64,000 nt of DNA from Streptomyces lichenis (GTDB lineage Bacteria; Actinomycetota; Actinomycetes; Streptomycetales; Streptomycetaceae): positions 1 to 64,000 of the forward strand of contig NZ_JALPTH010000021.1 of assembly GCF_023218175.1 (NCBI RefSeq), in the 5' to 3' direction. The notes under the pieces were generated by a model. It searched no databases. It was not told the origin of the DNA and saw only the letters and a program-made list of their open reading frames with translations. Positions 62,179 to 64,000 of the stretch are shown here, one piece after another (position 1 is the stretch's first letter; the number at the start of each line of letters is the position of its first letter). A program made the position numbers and the translations under genes.

Positions 62179-62214
62179 CCCGGGGGCCGCCACCGATCGG
62201 CAGCGGCCCCCGGG
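62179..62214. terminator. bidirectional terminator, lipoprotein / SirB1 gene
   Basis: A 12-bp stem (CCCGGGGGCCGC and its complement) with a 12-nt loop between convergent genes. Confidence 0.8.
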
Positions 62215-62220
62215 GCATGC

Positions 62221-63045
62221 TCAGTTCAACTGCGCCCGGGCCGCGCGGGCCGTGCGGCGGACCGACTCGGCGGCGCCCGGCTCCACCGCGTCGACGATCT
62301 CCGCGTAGGCGTCCATCTCCGCCGCACCGCCCAGGAAGTCCCCGCGCTGCACCAGCAGTTGCGCCCGCTCGAAGCGGAGCCGGGCCGGATGGGCGGGCAG
62401 CAGCAGGGACAGCTCCACCGCCCACAGGGCCACATCGGTCCGCTCCGGGCGGCCCGCCGCCCAGGTGCGGATGTTGTTGAGCACCCGCAGCACGATCTGC
62501 AACGGATCGGCGGGAGCCAGCATCGAGGGGTCCAGCTTGTCCCCGGTGGCCCCGGCCACCAGCAGCTCGGCGTCCGCCCCGGTCAGCAGCCGGCCCGCGG
62601 CGTACGGGTCCGCCAGCACCTGGTCCTCCGGGGCGCCGAACCCGACCACGAAGTGCCCGGGCAGCCCCACCCCGTACACCGGGCCGCCCGCCCGCCGGGC
62701 CACCTCCATCCACACCACCGACAGCAGGATCGGCAGCCCCCGGCGGCGCCGCAGCACCTCGGGCAGCAGCGAGGACTCCAGCCGCCGGTAGTCGGCGTCG
62801 GTGCCGTGGAAGCCGAGCCGGCCGCCCAGCAGCTCCGCCAGCGCCGCCGCCCAGGCGCGCGGGGTGGCCGCCCCGTACGGCAGCATTCCGGCCAGCCGGT
62901 CGAGCTCGATCTCGGCGGCGTCCAGTCCGTCCTGCCCGAGCCCCGGATCGGCCTCCGCGCCGATCAGCAGGCAGAGCGCGGCCAGATCCGGCCGCTCCGC
63001 GCGGGCCTCCTCGGCGAACCTGGTCCGCCACTCGCTGGTGTGCAT
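62221..63045 (-). CDS. SirB1-type transglutaminase-like/TPR protein
   Basis: The 274-aa protein has a transglutaminase-like core2 domain (about 20-180: RRRRGLPILLSVVWMEVARR, VGLPGHFVVGF) with a His-Asp motif but without an obvious nucleophilic Cys, and a TPR-like C-terminus (LLLPAHPARLRFERAQLLVQ). It is of the SirB1 family, function not defined. ATG at 63045 is 5 nt after the GNAT stop, so the two are co-transcribed. Confidence 0.82.
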   Translation of the reverse strand: MHTSEWRTRFAEEARAERPDLAALCLLIGAEADPGLGQDGLDAAEIELDRLAGMLPYGAATPRAWAAALAELLGGRLGFHGTDADYRRLESSLLPEVLRRRRGLPILLSVVWMEVARRAGGPVYGVGLPGHFVVGFGAPEDQVLADPYAAGRLLTGADAELLVAGATGDKLDPSMLAPADPLQIVLRVLNNIRTWAAGRPERTDVALWAVELSLLLPAHPARLRFERAQLLVQRGDFLGGAAEMDAYAEIVDAVEPGAAESVRRTARAARAQLN

Positions 63046-63050
63046 GGCTC

Positions 63051-63992
63051 TCACGTACCCGATCCGGGTGACCGGAAATGGTGGTAGTGGTGGTGCACCG
63101 CGAAACCCATGCCCGCGTAGAGCGCGTGCGCCCCCTCGTTGGCCGTCTCCACCTGGAGCCAGGCGGCCGAGGCCCCCTCGTCCAGCGCCCGCCGGGCGAG
63201 CGCCGCCATCACCGCGGTGGCCAGCCCCTCGCGGCGCCGCTCCGGGGCGACCTCCACCGCCATGAACCCGGCCCACCGCCCGTCCACCGCACACCGCCCG
63301 ATCGCCGCCGGCACCCCGCCGGGCGCCTCCTCGTCCGGCACGGTGGCGAACCACACCGAGGGCCCCCCGCCCAGCACCCGCCGCACCTCCGGGCGGGGCG
63401 TACGGGACCGCTGGTAGCGAGCGAGCCACCCCTCCCCGAACGACCGCTCCACCCGCACCCGTTCCACGCCCGGCGCCGCCAGGTCCCCGACCCGGGCCAG
63501 CGCCCCGATCCGCACCTCGGCGCTCACCTCCCGCCGCCAGCCGAGCCGCTCCAGCTCCAGGCAGCGCGCCTCCTGGGTGCCCTCCGCGCCGGTCGCCAGC
63601 TGCACGTATCCGGGCAGGCCCCGCTCGGCGTACCAGGCCCGCACCCGCTCCAGCGCCTGGTCCAGTCCCACCCCCGGGGAGCCGAGCGCCAGCACCGAGT
63701 TGGCCCGCCGGGTGAAACCGCCGGAGGCCCGCAGGGTCCACTCGCCGAGCGGGGCGCTCTCCACCGGCGGCCAGGCCCGCGCCCCGATCCGGGTCAGCTC
63801 CTCCCAGCCCGCCGCCGGGCCCCGCCGGCGCGCCGGCGCCGGGGGCACCACCTTCCCCGCCACCAGCGAGGATTCAGCGATCCGGACGGTCTCCCCGGTG
63901 CGGCGGGTGATCGCCAGCACCCCTTCGTCCCAGGATGTGAGAACGCCGACCGTGTCGGTGAACCGCCCGGCGTCGTCACCGGTCTGCTCCAA
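63051..63992 (-). CDS. GNAT N-acetyltransferase (start may lie beyond the window)
   Basis: The frame reads 313 aa from TTG at 63992. A GNAT domain at the C-terminus (about 180-310) has the acetyl-CoA loop APERRREGLATAVMAALARR and ANEGAHALYAGMGF. The N-terminal 60 residues resemble an SH3-like domain (VGVLTSWDEGVLAITRR) seen in related Streptomyces proteins. The frame is open to the window edge, so the true start could be further upstream. Substrate is unknown. Confidence 0.85.
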   Translation of the reverse strand: MEQTGDDAGRFTDTVGVLTSWDEGVLAITRRTGETVRIAESSLVAGKVVPPAPARRRGPAAGWEELTRIGARAWPPVESAPLGEWTLRASGGFTRRANSVLALGSPGVGLDQALERVRAWYAERGLPGYVQLATGAEGTQEARCLELERLGWRREVSAEVRIGALARVGDLAAPGVERVRVERSFGEGWLARYQRSRTPRPEVRRVLGGGPSVWFATVPDEEAPGGVPAAIGRCAVDGRWAGFMAVEVAPERRREGLATAVMAALARRALDEGASAAWLQVETANEGAHALYAGMGFAVHHHYHHFRSPGSGT

Positions 63993-64000
63993 GCGGCGGA

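Overview
The window is high-GC actinobacterial DNA, almost certainly from a Streptomyces. The evidence is the very high third-position GC, the mshB mycothiol gene, a bldK-type oligopeptide transporter locus, SpoIIE/HATPase signalling proteins, rare TTA codons confined to secondary-metabolism genes, and GC-rich hairpin terminators without U-tracts.

Region 1 (1-4000) is core genome: ispH, ppgK, a DUF6542-type membrane protein on the minus strand, and ychF. Region 2 (about 4000-22600) is a secondary-metabolite gene cluster. From right to left on the minus strand it encodes an FMO, a thiol-transferase-like protein (Cys-His-Asp), a nucleoside/nucleotide N-glycosidase-like protein, PurF, a fatty-acyl-AMP ligase (FAAL), an acyl carrier protein and a DUF6506-type protein. 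A hairpin follows, then P450, OleA-like ketosynthase, GT2 glycosyltransferase, P450, OleC-like beta-lactone synthetase, OleD-like reductase and a purM remnant. Most of these genes are joined by 4-nt GTGA/ATGA overlaps. Divergently transcribed are purS and a truncated purQ. A minus-strand pair of an HTH regulator and purN, and a TTA-containing LuxR-type regulator, close the cluster. The OleA/OleC/OleD trio without OleB, with FAAL and ACP for loading, suggests a lipid beta-lactone. The purine-pathway genes PurF, PurN and PurS, the glycosidase-like protein and the purM/purQ remnants suggest a phosphoribosylamine/glycinamide-derived part or a relict of such a pathway. I do not recognise a known product.

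Region 3 (23-35 kb) is mixed: a hypothetical gene, a degraded fragment, a RelE-type toxin-antitoxin pair, an SDR, a flavoprotein, a threonine-synthase-like enzyme, a secreted subtilisin, a GntR regulator, a small protein, a NUDIX protein, a stand-alone HATPase, and a large PAS-GAF-SpoIIE-HATPase phosphatase followed by a 21-bp tandem repeat.

Region 4 (35-54 kb) is peptide uptake and translation stress: a long solute-binding lipoprotein, typA/bipA, a complete bldKABCDE-like operon, a small secreted protein, and a second complete family-5 peptide ABC operon. Region 5 (54-64 kb) holds an S9 peptidase, a small membrane protein, mshB with a DUF6113-type membrane protein, a VanW-like membrane protein, a phospholipase-D-family enzyme, a PepSY-like lipoprotein, a SirB1-type protein and a GNAT acetyltransferase.

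Five starts (208, 1260, 24300, 55908, 56297) lie exactly 7 nt after a TANNNT hexamer and lack a usable ribosome-binding site, so leaderless transcripts are likely. The cluster sits between ispH/ppgK/ychF and bldK. As I recall, this is the interval that holds the actinorhodin cluster in S. coelicolor, so it may be an exchange site for biosynthetic clusters. No tRNA, rRNA, CRISPR array or insertion sequence was recognised.
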